64,000 bases of DNA from Ornithobacterium rhinotracheale DSM 15997 (GTDB taxonomy: Bacteria; Bacteroidota; Bacteroidia; Flavobacteriales; Weeksellaceae): assembly GCF_000265465.1 (NCBI RefSeq), contig NC_018016.1:1602001-1666000 (forward strand), given 5' to 3'. The notes below the pieces were generated by a model. It had not been told where the DNA came from and did no database searches. It saw nothing but the letters and a program-made list of their open reading frames with translations. A program made the position numbers and the translations under genes. Position 1 is the stretch's first letter; every line of letters begins with the position of its first letter. Of the stretch, positions 9,809-20,929 are shown piece by piece.

Positions 9809-10307
9809 GAAAATAATTTTTAGCCTTTTGGGCTTAATGTTGCTTTTAAGTTTAAATGGTTGTTACACCTTTACGGGCTCGTCGCTAGATCCGAGAATCC
9901 ACACGGCAAATATTCGTAAATTCCCAAACTACGCACCATTGCAGAATCCTAATTTAAGCCAAGAATTTACCAATGCGCTTCAATTAAGATTTGAACAAAG
10001 AACCAAATTAACTTTGGTAAACACCGAGGATGCCAATATTATCATCGATGGGGAAATCACGGATTACACCGTAACGCCTACCTCCGTAGTGAGTGGCGAC
10101 CGTGCGGCGCAAAACCGTTTAACAATCACGGTAAAAGTGAGATACGAGAACAAAATTCAGGAAGAAAAAAGCTTTTCTCGCACATTTTCTGATTATGGAG
10201 ATTTCGAGGCAAATCAATCCTTGGTACAAGTGCAAGATGAGCTGACCGAGAAAATTATAAAACGACTAATCGACCAAATATTTAATGCAATTGTAGCCGA
10301 CTGGTAA
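9798..10307 (+). CDS. lptE: LPS-assembly lipoprotein LptE family
   Basis: 169 residues with a lipoprotein signal peptide ending SLNGC (Cys22). The mature part has the typical pattern of Bacteroidota LptE: YTFTGSSLDP, then LTLVN.EDANIIIDGEITDY and a long C-terminal helix. LptE partners LptD at the outer membrane for LPS insertion. Overlaps the preceding activator gene by 11 bases. Confidence 0.85.
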   Translation: MAYKKIIFSLLGLMLLLSLNGCYTFTGSSLDPRIHTANIRKFPNYAPLQNPNLSQEFTNALQLRFEQRTKLTLVNTEDANIIIDGEITDYTVTPTSVVSGDRAAQNRLTITVKVRYENKIQEEKSFSRTFSDYGDFEANQSLVQVQDELTEKIIKRLIDQIFNAIVADW

Positions 10308-10315
10308 GAGAAAAT

Positions 10316-11110
10316 ATGGAAATTTTAGAATTACTTAAAAATCCACTTGATTTAAAGGATAACAAACTTTTTCTGATTGAGAGAGAGCTTGAAAAGTATC
10401 CGTATTTTCAGCCGTTACATTTATTGCAAACCAAGGCGATGCAGGGAGCGGAGGAGTCGATTTTTTTGGAAAATCTTCAAAAAACAGCTACTTATTGCGG
10501 TAGCCGAAAAATTCTTTACGATTATCTTTTTTATCAGAAAAAAGAGAAAACAGAAACCTCTACGCCACTCATTGCAAAAGAGGTGAAAGAAGAAATCGAG
10601 CAAAAACCGATTTTAGACAATGCCCAAGAGGCAGAAAGAGAGCAGACTTTAGCCATAGAGCAACCCGAAGAATCGCCAAAAGAAGAGGCACAAATTCCAC
10701 AAAAAAGCGAATTATTATTCAATCAATGGCTTAAAGCAAACAAGAAAAGTGATTTGTCCAGCTCAGAAGATGAAAAAAATGACAAATCTCATGAAAAAAC
10801 TTTTCAAGAGAAAAATCAAAGTTCTGCGGAGCTAGAAGGCATTCAAGATAAATTAAAAATTATCAACGAATTTTTGGAGAAAAGCCCGAAAATAAAGCCT
10901 TCTGAGGACTATAAGCCAAGTCCCATTAAGCTGAAACAAGACCAAAATATGTCGCATTTGATGACGGAAACTTTGGCTAAAATCTATGTAGAACAGAAAA
11001 AATATGACAAAGCAATCACTGCTTATAACATTTTGCGTTTGAAATATCCAGAAAAAAGTGGTTTCTTTGCAGACCAAATAAATTTAATTAAAGAATTAAA
11101 GAATAATTAA
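10316..11110 (+). CDS. TPR-like protein of the lptE-secG operon
   Basis: 264 residues. The N-terminal third is helical, the middle (about 90-200) is Glu/Lys/Ser-rich and low-complexity, and the C-terminus (ETLAKIYVEQKKYDKAITAY, then LRLKYPEKSGFFA) is one clear TPR-like helix pair. It lies between lptE and secG with gaps of 8 and 3 bases. No export signal. Exact function unknown; the linkage is typical for flavobacteria. Confidence 0.7.
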   Translation: MEILELLKNPLDLKDNKLFLIERELEKYPYFQPLHLLQTKAMQGAEESIFLENLQKTATYCGSRKILYDYLFYQKKEKTETSTPLIAKEVKEEIEQKPILDNAQEAEREQTLAIEQPEESPKEEAQIPQKSELLFNQWLKANKKSDLSSSEDEKNDKSHEKTFQEKNQSSAELEGIQDKLKIINEFLEKSPKIKPSEDYKPSPIKLKQDQNMSHLMTETLAKIYVEQKKYDKAITAYNILRLKYPEKSGFFADQINLIKELKNN

Positions 11111-11113
11111 GAT

Positions 11114-11443
11114 ATGGCAACATTTATATTTTTAATGATCGTTATCATGATTGTCTGTGTGTTACTAGTAATGGTAGTATTGTCTCAAAACCCAAAAGGA
11201 GGGGGGCTTTCTTCCACTTTTGGAGGGGGCGGAAGTCAAATGTTTGGGGTACAACGTACCAATGACTTCTTAGACAAATCAACATGGACTTTGGCTATCT
11301 TGATAGCTGTTTTGGTAATTCTTGCAAACTTCATGGCTCCAAGAAGTACCGATGTTGTTTCTCCTGATATTCCAGTAAAGGAAATGCCAGCGTTACCGCA
11401 GACTACAGATACTTCTGTAACGCCAAACGCTCCAGCTGAGTAA
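11114..11443 (+). CDS. secG: Preprotein translocase subunit SecG
   Basis: 109 residues with two membrane segments separated by the SecG loop (VVLSQNPKGGGLSSTFGGG). SecG assists SecYE in protein export. The C-terminus carries a Pro/Thr/Asp-rich extension often seen in Bacteroidota SecG. It is the last gene before a strong terminator. Confidence 0.93.
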   Translation: MATFIFLMIVIMIVCVLLVMVVLSQNPKGGGLSSTFGGGGSQMFGVQRTNDFLDKSTWTLAILIAVLVILANFMAPRSTDVVSPDIPVKEMPALPQTTDTSVTPNAPAE

Positions 11444-11470
11444 GGTAGAAATTATTAAATTATAAGAGGA

Positions 11471-11510
11471 AATCTGTCTTTTAGTGTAAACTAAAAGACA
11501 GATTTTTTTT
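11471..11510 (+). terminator. Rho-independent terminator after secG
   Basis: Arms AATCTGTCTTTTAGT and ACTAAAAGACAGATT around a GTAA loop, followed by eight T. Confidence 0.88.
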
Positions 11511-11594
11511 ATGTTAATTAATCAAAGTGCTATTGTTTTTTTACAATTAATTCGATTAAATATTTTTAAATTTGAATTCTAAATAAATTTAGAG

Positions 11595-14207
11595 ATGAAA
11601 AACCGATTTCTATATATTTTTATCCTTTTCCCGTTGGTTGCCTTTGCACAGCAATATTGGCAAGCCTCTACGCCTAAAAATCACGAAATTCAAAAAGCTT
11701 ATCATTTGGATTTGATGGCTTTGCAAAAAAATATTCAGCAAAAAGCCGAAGTGCAAATTCCGACTAAAAACGGAGATTTTACAAAATATAAATTGGTGGA
11801 AAATAGCAACTTTTCTCCTGAGTTAGCAAAAAAATATCCTCATATTAAATCGTACATTGGGTATGCAAATGGTTCGCAACTGCGATTGAGTATAAGCCCT
11901 CAGAAAATTGATGCTTTGGTAATTCATGATAAAGGAGGGATTACAACTTTGGCGAAGAATAAAAATTCGTACAGTACCTATGCTGTAAATCATAATAAAT
12001 TAAATTTTGATTTCAATTGCTTAACGCCTGAGGCTACAAATGTATTGCCTCCAGCGATAAGCGAATTGCCACTAAAGACAGATGGCAAAAGGCGAGTTTA
12101 CCGCACGGCAATTGCCGTAACGGGAGAGTACACGCAATATCACGGCGGAACCAAAGAAAAAGCTTTGGCAGCGATCAATACCTCGCTCACGCATGTGAAT
12201 GCTGTGCTAGAAAAAGAACTTTCGGTGCATTTGGAGTTAATTCCAGATGAGGATAAAATCATTTTTACAGAGGCGAAAACAGATCCTTTTTCAGAGGCGA
12301 AAACTGGTGTTAAAAATGGTACTTGGGGAAGAGAATTGCAAGAGGTTTTAGACAAGAAGATAGGAAACGAAAATTATGATTTAGGGCATTTATTAGGAGC
12401 TTCTTTTGGCGGAGGCTTGTCGATAGATATAGGAACTGTCTGCGTAAATGGTAAAAAAGGAAGTGCCTTTACTGCTCCGTATGATGCCAAGCCAGAGGGA
12501 CTCAATTTTGATGTAGATTTCTTAACGCATGAAATAGGACACCAGCTGGGAGCTACGCATATTTTCTCAAAGAAAGAGCTACCACGGGAGGAATCTTATG
12601 TAGAGCCAGGTTCTGGATCTACCATCATGGGCTATGCAGGAATTGTAAACGAAGATGGCGGAAAATTCAATGTGCAGAGTCGTAGTGATAATTATTTTAA
12701 TCAAGTCAGTATTTTTCAAATGAGTTATGTGCTTGGTAAGAAAAATTGTGGAAAAATCACGGATTCTCCTACTCAGCCTCCAGTGGCAGATGCAGGCGAA
12801 GATTATACAATTCCAGCTAAAACTCCATTTGTGTTAAAAGGTGAAGCAGAGGGCTCAAACAAAGAGGATTATACTTATACTTGGGAGCAATTGAATAGCT
12901 CTCAGAGCTTAAATTATACAAATGCAGATGCCAATAGCAAGACCGATCCGCTTTTTAGAAGTGTGAAACCGTCTAAAGAAAAAGAAAGAATGTTTCCGTC
13001 GTGGAATTTAATTAAAAAACAAATGTTGACCGATGCCCCTTTTGAATCTTTATCAAATGTAGCCAGATCGTTGAAGTTTGGTTTCGTAGTGAGAGACGGC
13101 AGAGATTATGGGCAAGTAGCCACCGACCACATGACGGTGAATGTTCAAGCAAGTGACACGGGATTCTCTGTTGTGAAACCAAAAGCATACGAAACTGTGG
13201 CTAAAGGAGGTGAGCTCAAGGTAGAGTGGAATATTGCCAAAACCAACATAGCTCCTATCAATGTTTCTAAAGTAAATATTTACTTGGTAACAGACCAAGC
13301 AGGAAAAATGCAGAAAACCCTGGTGAAAGAAAATGCGAGCAACGATGGAGAGGAAACCGTTCAATTACCAACGGATTTTGAAGCGAAACAAGCTTATATT
13401 TTAATCGAATCTGTCGGGAATATTTTCTTTGCAGTAAGTCAGCCGTTTTCGGTGGGGTATAAAGCCTATAATGTTTGCAAAAACTATTATCCCAATGAAA
13501 AATTGCCTCTGGCTATTGCAGATGGAGCCACTGCCTCTAATCTAAACTTTCAAGAATATACCAAAATTACATTTCCTGTTTCAGAAGAAGGGCTAATCAG
13601 TTATGTTAAATTAAAACTAGGAATTGAGCATCAGAGAATGAGAGATTTACAAGCATATTTAATCTCACCTTCGGGCGAAATGGCAGAAATTTTCACCAAA
13701 CCTTGTAGCGAGAACGATAATGCAAATTATATAAATGCAGAAATATCAGACAAAGCTTCCGTCATGAAATGCACCGAGAGCGTTCAAGATTTCAAACCAC
13801 AAGTGCCATTTGCTACATTCAACGGAGTTTCCCAGAAAGGAGAATGGAAATTGCTGGTAGGAGACGGAATTAAACCATATCAGGGCAAAATCACAACTGC
13901 AAATTTAAATTTATGTGCGGTGGTATTTAGTTCTCTGTTGCCAGAAAGAGCGTCTAATAAACATGTGGAGTTGTATCCAAGTCCAGCACATAGAAATGTA
14001 AATGTGAAAATTTCTAACTTAACCAAGCCAGGAGTGAAATTCAAAATATATAATCTTGTGGGGCAATTAATCAAGCAAGACGAAGATTATACTCAAACAG
14101 GAAACTTTATTAAGAAAATCAACATTATAGGAATCCCGCCAGGGGTTTATATCTTGCAAGCCGAAGGAAACGACTTTTTAGAGTCGATAAAATTCATTAT
14201 TGAATAG
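11595..14207 (+). CDS. Secreted zinc metalloprotease with P-domain and T9SS sorting domain
   Basis: 870 residues. The signal peptide ends AFA/QQ. After a propeptide, a reprolysin-like catalytic domain holds the zinc site HEIGHQLGATH (about 312-322) and the later SGSTIMGYAG Met-turn. Middle Ig/PKD-like regions (PPVADAGEDYTIPA) follow, then a proprotein-convertase P domain (YVKLKLGIEHQRMRDLQAYL, about 672-690), and a C-terminal type A T9SS sorting domain (ELYPSPAHRNVNVKI to the end). It should cross the outer membrane through the type IX system and be released or LPS-anchored. Monocistronic, with its own promoter region and terminator. Confidence 0.9.
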   Translation: MKNRFLYIFILFPLVAFAQQYWQASTPKNHEIQKAYHLDLMALQKNIQQKAEVQIPTKNGDFTKYKLVENSNFSPELAKKYPHIKSYIGYANGSQLRLSISPQKIDALVIHDKGGITTLAKNKNSYSTYAVNHNKLNFDFNCLTPEATNVLPPAISELPLKTDGKRRVYRTAIAVTGEYTQYHGGTKEKALAAINTSLTHVNAVLEKELSVHLELIPDEDKIIFTEAKTDPFSEAKTGVKNGTWGRELQEVLDKKIGNENYDLGHLLGASFGGGLSIDIGTVCVNGKKGSAFTAPYDAKPEGLNFDVDFLTHEIGHQLGATHIFSKKELPREESYVEPGSGSTIMGYAGIVNEDGGKFNVQSRSDNYFNQVSIFQMSYVLGKKNCGKITDSPTQPPVADAGEDYTIPAKTPFVLKGEAEGSNKEDYTYTWEQLNSSQSLNYTNADANSKTDPLFRSVKPSKEKERMFPSWNLIKKQMLTDAPFESLSNVARSLKFGFVVRDGRDYGQVATDHMTVNVQASDTGFSVVKPKAYETVAKGGELKVEWNIAKTNIAPINVSKVNIYLVTDQAGKMQKTLVKENASNDGEETVQLPTDFEAKQAYILIESVGNIFFAVSQPFSVGYKAYNVCKNYYPNEKLPLAIADGATASNLNFQEYTKITFPVSEEGLISYVKLKLGIEHQRMRDLQAYLISPSGEMAEIFTKPCSENDNANYINAEISDKASVMKCTESVQDFKPQVPFATFNGVSQKGEWKLLVGDGIKPYQGKITTANLNLCAVVFSSLLPERASNKHVELYPSPAHRNVNVKISNLTKPGVKFKIYNLVGQLIKQDEDYTQTGNFIKKINIIGIPPGVYILQAEGNDFLESIKFIIE

Positions 14208-14235
14208 TATTTAAACACAAAAAGATAAAACCGAA

Positions 14236-14269
14236 AAATGCCAAGTTGTCACCAGCTTGGCATTTTTTT
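14236..14269 (+). terminator. Rho-independent terminator after the metalloprotease
   Basis: Arms TGCCAAG and CTTGGCA (14239-14245 and 14256-14262), followed by seven T. Confidence 0.85.
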
Positions 14270-14331
14270 GTATGAATTGTCAGTTATTGTGAAAATGTGT
14301 AAGGTGCAGATTTTCAGTAATTAAAATAGTG

Positions 14332-14363
14332 TTTTGGAAATCTAAGTTACTTGGCATGCTTTG
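14332..14363 (+). promoter_or_regulatory. Probable groESL promoter
   Basis: TTTTG (14332-14336) and TGCTTTG (14357-14363) are spaced 20 bases, fitting a degenerate TTTG-N19-TAnnTTTG promoter 46 bases before groES. No CIRCE inverted repeat is present, so HrcA control at this site is not supported. Confidence 0.45.
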
Positions 14364-14408
14364 TGAAACTTAGAGAGGTAAATTAACTAGAAAAAATAGA
14401 AAATAAAT

Positions 14409-14687
14409 ATGAGTAATTTAAACATTAAACCCTTAGCAGATCGCGTGGTGATTGAGCCCGCTCCAGCAGAAACCAAAACCGCTTCTGGAATCATTATCCC
14501 AGATTCAGCCAAAGAAAAACCACAAGAAGGTGTGGTAGTAGCGGTAGGAACTGGAAAAAAAGACGAGCCACTTACTGTAAAAGTAGGGGATAAAGTACTT
14601 TACGGAAAATACGCAGGTACTGAGCTTAAATTAGAAGGAAAAGATTATTTAATTATGAGAGAAGCCGATATTTTGGCAATCGTTTAA
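14409..14687 (+). CDS. groES: Co-chaperonin GroES
   Basis: 92 residues, the usual GroES length, with [10 protein letters not shown] at the N-terminus, the mobile loop ([20 protein letters not shown]) and the C-terminal [15 protein letters not shown] strand. It forms the heptameric lid of GroEL. Followed 59 bases later by groEL on the same transcript. Confidence 0.97.
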   Translation: MSNLNIKPLADRVVIEPAPAETKTASGIIIPDSAKEKPQEGVVVAVGTGKKDEPLTVKVGDKVLYGKYAGTELKLEGKDYLIMREADILAIV

Positions 14688-14737
14688 TTAAATGATTAAG
14701 TAAAAATACTCAAAACAAAATATTTAAAAACAAATAA

Positions 14738-16387
<1,650 letters not shown>

Positions 16388-16409
16388 ACCCTCAATTCTT
16401 AATATAATG

Positions 16410-16437
16410 AAAGCTACCTAAAAAGGTAGCTTTTTTT
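16410..16437 (+). terminator. Rho-independent terminator after groEL
   Basis: AAAGCTACCT-AAAA-AGGTAGCTTT hairpin followed by a T run. Confidence 0.88.
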
Positions 16438-16467
16438 GTTTTTAGATTAAAAGTTTAAGACTTAAAA

Positions 16468-17598
16468 TCACCTTTTAATCAAAACGCTCACAGCGTTTCC
16501 TCCAAAGCCCGCCGCGTTGATTAATACATTTTTAATTGGGCGTTTTTTGGCGTTGTTTGTATCCCAAGGTAAAGCATAAAAATCTTGATTTTTAATCATT
16601 TCTATCCCATAAATCAAACTTAATACACCCGCTGCGCCAAAAGTGTGTCCGATTTTCCATTTATTGTTAGTGATGAGCGGTAATTCTTTTCCAAAAACCG
16701 CTTTCACAGCTTCGTATTCAGCTTGGTCGCCTTTGCGTGTGCCAGGCGTGTGCGTAATTACCACATCCACGGGCTCGTCTAAATCACGAATAGCCTCTCG
16801 CATCGATGCTTGAAAATGCGTAGCCTGCGCACTGATACTCGTCGCACTTGCCAATGGCTCAGAGGTATAACCAATTCCTGCAATTTCAACGATTTTTTGA
16901 TTTTTATTTTGTTCGGTTTCTTTTTCCAATAGCAAAAGCCCAGCCCCTTCGCCCAAAACCATCGTATTTTGAGATTTGTTTAAATCTCCTGCCAAGCAAG
17001 GAATTTCTTTTTCTCGGGAATAAATTCGCAATGCCTTGGATTGTGCAATGGTAAAAGGTGTGAGCGGAGCCTCGGCACCGCCCGCCAGCATTTTGTCGGT
17101 CATGTTGGCGCGTAGCCAAGCCACCGCATTTGCCACACTCAGCAGGGAGGTGCTACAAGTCATCGAGTGGCTAAATTGAATGCCATGTAAGCCCAAATCT
17201 TGCCCCACCCAGCTCGAGATGTTGCCCAAACTAGTCGTAGGAGAAGTGAGAATATCGATGTTTTCTTGGTTGAAAAATGCCTCAAATTCGGATTCTAATT
17301 TATGCGTAGCCCCTCGGCTAGAGCCGATGTTTACTCCAATTTTTAAATTTTGGTCTTCTGGATTAAAGTTAAAAGCCCTTGCGCACAAAAGTGCCAAATG
17401 CACCGTTCTGTCCAATTTTTGGTAATTTGGATTTTGGGCTAAAAGTTGTTGGAGTTTTTCTTCCATTTTGGGCGTTAATTTTCCGCCCCAAGCGGTTTCT
17501 TTGCCTATTAGGTGCTTTGCCAAGCCACTTTTAGGTTCGCTTAAATCGTTTAAGCAACTCGCTTGTGCATATTGTGTGACAATGATTTTAGAATTCAT
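16468..17598 (-). CDS. Beta-ketoacyl-ACP synthase family protein
   Basis: 376 residues with a complete Cys-His-His/Lys thiolase-fold active site: Cys148 in SMTCSTSLL, His in ITHTPGTRKGD (about 279), and KWKIGHTFGAAG (about 313-324). At 376 residues it is slightly shorter than FabB/FabF. It lies downstream of bioA in the same direction, so it may extend an acyl chain for the pimeloyl moiety of biotin. That is inferred from context; a role in general fatty-acid or pigment synthesis is possible. Confidence 0.8.
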   Translation of the reverse strand: MNSKIIVTQYAQASCLNDLSEPKSGLAKHLIGKETAWGGKLTPKMEEKLQQLLAQNPNYQKLDRTVHLALLCARAFNFNPEDQNLKIGVNIGSSRGATHKLESEFEAFFNQENIDILTSPTTSLGNISSWVGQDLGLHGIQFSHSMTCSTSLLSVANAVAWLRANMTDKMLAGGAEAPLTPFTIAQSKALRIYSREKEIPCLAGDLNKSQNTMVLGEGAGLLLLEKETEQNKNQKIVEIAGIGYTSEPLASATSISAQATHFQASMREAIRDLDEPVDVVITHTPGTRKGDQAEYEAVKAVFGKELPLITNNKWKIGHTFGAAGVLSLIYGIEMIKNQDFYALPWDTNNAKKRPIKNVLINAAGFGGNAVSVLIKR

Positions 17599-17692
17599 TT
17601 AAGTTGTATTTGTTGAAAAACTTTAGCCCTAAAAAAATATTCAATTATGAAATTTTTAGTCTAAAAAAAACGCCCGAAAATCGGTTTTTAAA

Positions 17693-18988
17693 TTATTTTT
17701 TAGGTGCGAATTTTTTAATTGTTTTTCGTAAGATTTCGTAAGTTTGGTCTAATTGCTCATTGGTAATGCAGTAGGGTGGGAGAATGTATAAAACATTGCC
17801 TACGGGACGAGAAATTAAACGATTTTTCATAAAAAAGGCATAAATCTTATTTCTCAATTCTCCATAATAATCATTGTCTGGCTGGTCGAGCGCAAAACGC
17901 AACATCACGCCCAGCACTTCGATGTCTTTTACGCCTTTGGTTTCTTTTAATTCGAGCGCAAAATTCAGATTTCGTTGATAAATTCGTTCAATGTTTTTCT
18001 CGGTTTCGGGGCTTATGCTTAGATTAATGCTTGCCAATGCCGCCGCGCACCCAGCAGGATTTGCCATAAAAGTATGCCCGTGGAAAAGTGCTTTGTTCAC
18101 TTCGTCTGCCCAAAAAGCATCATATACTTTTTGTGTGGCAGTGGTTGCCGCTAGTGGAATAAATCCACCCGTCAAAGCCTTGGAGATACACATAATATCA
18201 GGAAACTCTTCTAAATAATCACAGGCAAATAATCTTCCCGTGCGCCCGAATCCCGTCATCACCTCATCGGCAATGCAAAGCACATCGTGCTCCTTGCAAA
18301 TTTGCATCAATCGTTCGAGCAATTCGGGTTTGTAAACGCGCATACCCGCAGCACCTTGCAAAATCGGCTCAAAGATAAAAGCCGCAGGTTTGTGATTTTT
18401 AATAATATTTAAAAGTTGCTCTTCGACTTGCGTAATGTTTTCTGGCGTAGGGACTGGAATTCGGTGATTTTTAAGTAATAAACCTTTGAAAGATTCGGTG
18501 TAGAGCCCAATGCCCGAAGCTGCCATGGCTGCGAAAGTATCGCCATGAAAGGCATCTTCAAGAGAAATGATACAATCTTTTTTCACGCCTTGGTTAATGT
18601 GGTATTGCAAAGCCATTTTCACAGCCACTTCCACCGCGGTAGATCCGTTGTCTGAATAGAAAACTTTGGCTTGGTTATGCGGTAAAATCGAAAGTAATTT
18701 TTCTGAAAGTTCTATGGCTAAAGGATGCGTGAATCCGCCAAAAAGCACATGTTCCAAAGTCTGAATTTGGTCTGAAATAGCTTTAGCAATGGCAGGATTT
18801 GCATGACCATGCGGGTTGCACCACCATGAGCCGATGGCGTCGATGTATTCGTTGCCGTTTTCGTCCCACAAAAGGGCATCTTTTCCTTTGGTAATAACGA
18901 TAGGGGCGTCCATGCCCTTGTGCTGAATATACGGGTGCCAGTTGTAGGCAAGATTTTTTTGCTGTAGTTCGCTTAAATTCTTTTTCAT
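17693..18988 (-). CDS. bioA: Adenosylmethionine--8-amino-7-oxononanoate aminotransferase
   Basis: 431-residue PLP class III aminotransferase. BioA marks are the substrate-side motif GSWWCNPHGHANP (about 52-64), DEVMTGFGRTGRLFA and the PLP lysine in CISKALTGGFIPLAA (about 269). It forms 7,8-diaminopelargonic acid in biotin synthesis with SAM as amino donor. Its start overlaps the preceding small membrane-protein gene by four bases (ATGA). No other bio genes are in the window. Confidence 0.93.
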   Translation of the reverse strand: MKKNLSELQQKNLAYNWHPYIQHKGMDAPIVITKGKDALLWDENGNEYIDAIGSWWCNPHGHANPAIAKAISDQIQTLEHVLFGGFTHPLAIELSEKLLSILPHNQAKVFYSDNGSTAVEVAVKMALQYHINQGVKKDCIISLEDAFHGDTFAAMAASGIGLYTESFKGLLLKNHRIPVPTPENITQVEEQLLNIIKNHKPAAFIFEPILQGAAGMRVYKPELLERLMQICKEHDVLCIADEVMTGFGRTGRLFACDYLEEFPDIMCISKALTGGFIPLAATTATQKVYDAFWADEVNKALFHGHTFMANPAGCAAALASINLSISPETEKNIERIYQRNLNFALELKETKGVKDIEVLGVMLRFALDQPDNDYYGELRNKIYAFFMKNRLISRPVGNVLYILPPYCITNEQLDQTYEILRKTIKKFAPKK

Positions 18989-19251
18989 TTCTGTCTAGCA
19001 ATTGAATAAATAAATGCGCCAATTCCCCACAAACAAAGTACAAAAATCCACGGCTTTTGTGGGAGTGCTTTGTTTTTAAATAAGTCTAAAAAGCAAATGA
19101 TGTGAATGATTAAAGTAATGATGGTGGCTGCCCAAAACTGCCAAGTGACTTCGCCAAAGTGTGAGAAGGTCAAAGCTTGCCCTATGTACATGGCAATGGC
19201 GGCTGCAGAAAGTAAAATGCATGCTTTTCTAGGGAATGTGAAACTTTGCAT
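18985..19251 (-). CDS. Small three-helix membrane protein upstream of bioA
   Basis: 88 residues with about three hydrophobic segments (ACILLSAAAIAMYIG, FWAATIITLIIHIICFL, PWIFVLCLWGIGAFIYS). The stop overlaps the bioA start, indicating translational coupling. No family recognised. Confidence 0.6.
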   Translation of the reverse strand: MQSFTFPRKACILLSAAAIAMYIGQALTFSHFGEVTWQFWAATIITLIIHIICFLDLFKNKALPQKPWIFVLCLWGIGAFIYSIARQK

Positions 19252-19328
19252 TTGTATGTTTTTACTGAAATTTGAAAGGCTAAATTACGAAAAAATGATA
19301 ATTCTGTAATTTTTAATTGAAATAAAAA

Positions 19329-19362
19329 AAGCGTGTTTCGTAAAGAAAAACGAAACACGCTG
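19329..19362. terminator. Hairpin terminator between the bioA cluster and asd
   Basis: Arms AGCGTGTTTCGT and ACGAAACACGCT around AAAGAAAA. On the minus strand the 3' arm is followed by a T run, so it best serves asd. Confidence 0.7.
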
Positions 19363-19390
19363 AAAGTTAAATATCTAAAAAAATAATTTT

Positions 19391-20377
19391 TTACAATAAA
19401 TTATTTTCTACCAAATATTCTGCAATTTGAATGGTATTGGTCGCAGCACCTTTTCTCAAGTTGTCTGAAACCACCCACATGTTCAAGGCGTTTGGTTTAG
19501 AAAAATCTCGACGGATTCTACCTACAAATACATCGTTTTTGCCCTCAGCATAAAGGCACATCGGGTAGGTATTGGTGTCGGTATTGTCTTGCAGAGTTAC
19601 GCCTGGTGCATTTTGCAAAAGTTGTCTTACCTCGTTTAAGTCAAAATCATTTTCAAACTCGATGTTCACCGCCTCCGAATGCCCACCTTGAACGGGAACT
19701 CGCACAGCAGTAGCTGTAACTTCGATATTAGGATCTAAGATTTTTTTGGTCTCACGAGTAAGTTTCATTTCCTCTTTGGTATAGCCGTTTTCCTCAAAAA
19801 CATCGCAATGTGGTAGCGCGTTTTTAAAGATTTGGTATGGATACACTTTTTTAACCTCTTCGCCTGCAATTTCTCCGTTTAATTGATCTACTGCGGCTTT
19901 TCCTGTACCCGTTACCGATTGGTAGGTAGAAACCACCACGCGCTTGATTTTGTACTTATCGTGCAAAGGTTTCAAAGCCACCACAAGCTGAATTGTTGAG
20001 CAGTTTGGATTGGCAATAATTTTATCCTCTTTGGTAAGTACATTGGCGTTGATTTCTGGAACCACTAATTTTTTGGTGTCGTCCATGCGCCAAGCCGATG
20101 AATTGTCTACTACGGTAGTGCCTGCCTCGGCAAATTTAGGAGCCCACTCAAGCGAAACGCCGCCACCTGCAGAGAAAAGAGCCACATCGCACTTGCTGTC
20201 TACCCCTTCTTGCAAGGAAACTACCTTGTATGGCTTTCCTTTAAAGATAACCTCTTTGCCTACAGATCTCTCTGAAGCTACGGGTACTAATTCATCTACG
20301 GGGAAATTTCTTTCCTCCAAAACTTTTAACATGCGTTCGCCCACCATTCCAGTGGCACCTACTACGGCTACTTTCAT
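19391..20377 (-). CDS. asd: Aspartate-semialdehyde dehydrogenase
   Basis: 328 residues. The NADP-binding motif VGATGMVG is at the N-terminus, the catalytic Cys126 lies in NPNCSTIQ, and the later VPVQGGHSEAVNIE block carries the active-site histidine. It reduces beta-aspartyl phosphate to aspartate semialdehyde in the lysine/diaminopimelate, threonine and methionine pathways. Confidence 0.96.
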   Translation of the reverse strand: MKVAVVGATGMVGERMLKVLEERNFPVDELVPVASERSVGKEVIFKGKPYKVVSLQEGVDSKCDVALFSAGGGVSLEWAPKFAEAGTTVVDNSSAWRMDDTKKLVVPEINANVLTKEDKIIANPNCSTIQLVVALKPLHDKYKIKRVVVSTYQSVTGTGKAAVDQLNGEIAGEEVKKVYPYQIFKNALPHCDVFEENGYTKEEMKLTRETKKILDPNIEVTATAVRVPVQGGHSEAVNIEFENDFDLNEVRQLLQNAPGVTLQDNTDTNTYPMCLYAEGKNDVFVGRIRRDFSKPNALNMWVVSDNLRKGAATNTIQIAEYLVENNLL

Positions 20378-20416
20378 AAAATTTATTGTTGTTGGTTATT
20401 TTTAAAAAATTAATTT

Positions 20417-20827
20417 TTAGCAAAATTCATCGTAAGCAGATTGCAAATTCTCTGCAATCATAGCAGGAGAATGCCCCTCGATGTGATGTCTCTCAAGCAT
20501 ATGCACTAATTCTCCGTCTTTGAAAAGTGCCACAGATGGAGAGCTTGGCGGGAAAGGCAACATTGCTTCTCTTGCCACTTTGGTAGCTTCGATATCAAAG
20601 CCAGCAAATACAGTTCCTAAATTATCAGGTTTTTTATCTTGAGAAAGAGAAGCTACAACACCTGGTCTTGCACCGCCTGCAGCACAGCCACAAACGCTGT
20701 TTACTACCAAAAGGCTAGTGCCTTTTTTAGCTAAAAATTCTTGAACTTTTTCAACTGTAGATAAATCTTCAAAACCATTCAGCGTTAATTCTTGCTTCAT
20801 TGGTATTACTATTTCTTCTGGATACAT
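20417..20827 (-). CDS. BrxA/BrxB family bacilliredoxin
   Basis: 136 residues with the family CxC active site in NSVCGCAAGGARPG (Cys46, Cys48), a thioredoxin-like fold and a C-terminal HMLERHHIEGHS block. In Firmicutes these proteins remove bacillithiol from protein thiols; in Bacteroidota the same family (DUF1094/YphP) is widespread. Same strand as asd but with a separate promoter region; shared transcription is not shown. Confidence 0.88.
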   Translation of the reverse strand: MYPEEIVIPMKQELTLNGFEDLSTVEKVQEFLAKKGTSLLVVNSVCGCAAGGARPGVVASLSQDKKPDNLGTVFAGFDIEATKVAREAMLPFPPSSPSVALFKDGELVHMLERHHIEGHSPAMIAENLQSAYDEFC

Positions 20828-20929
20828 AAAAAATTATTTTAAATTTGTCTTTTGTATCTACAAAGGTACAATATTTATCAATTGCAAGCGCAATAAAATT
20901 TATATTGTTTAAGAAAAAAGTTTAATTAT

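Noticed and set aside
14270-14408. CIRCE element before groES
   Set aside because: No TTAGCACTC/GAGTGCTAA inverted repeat or near match is present.
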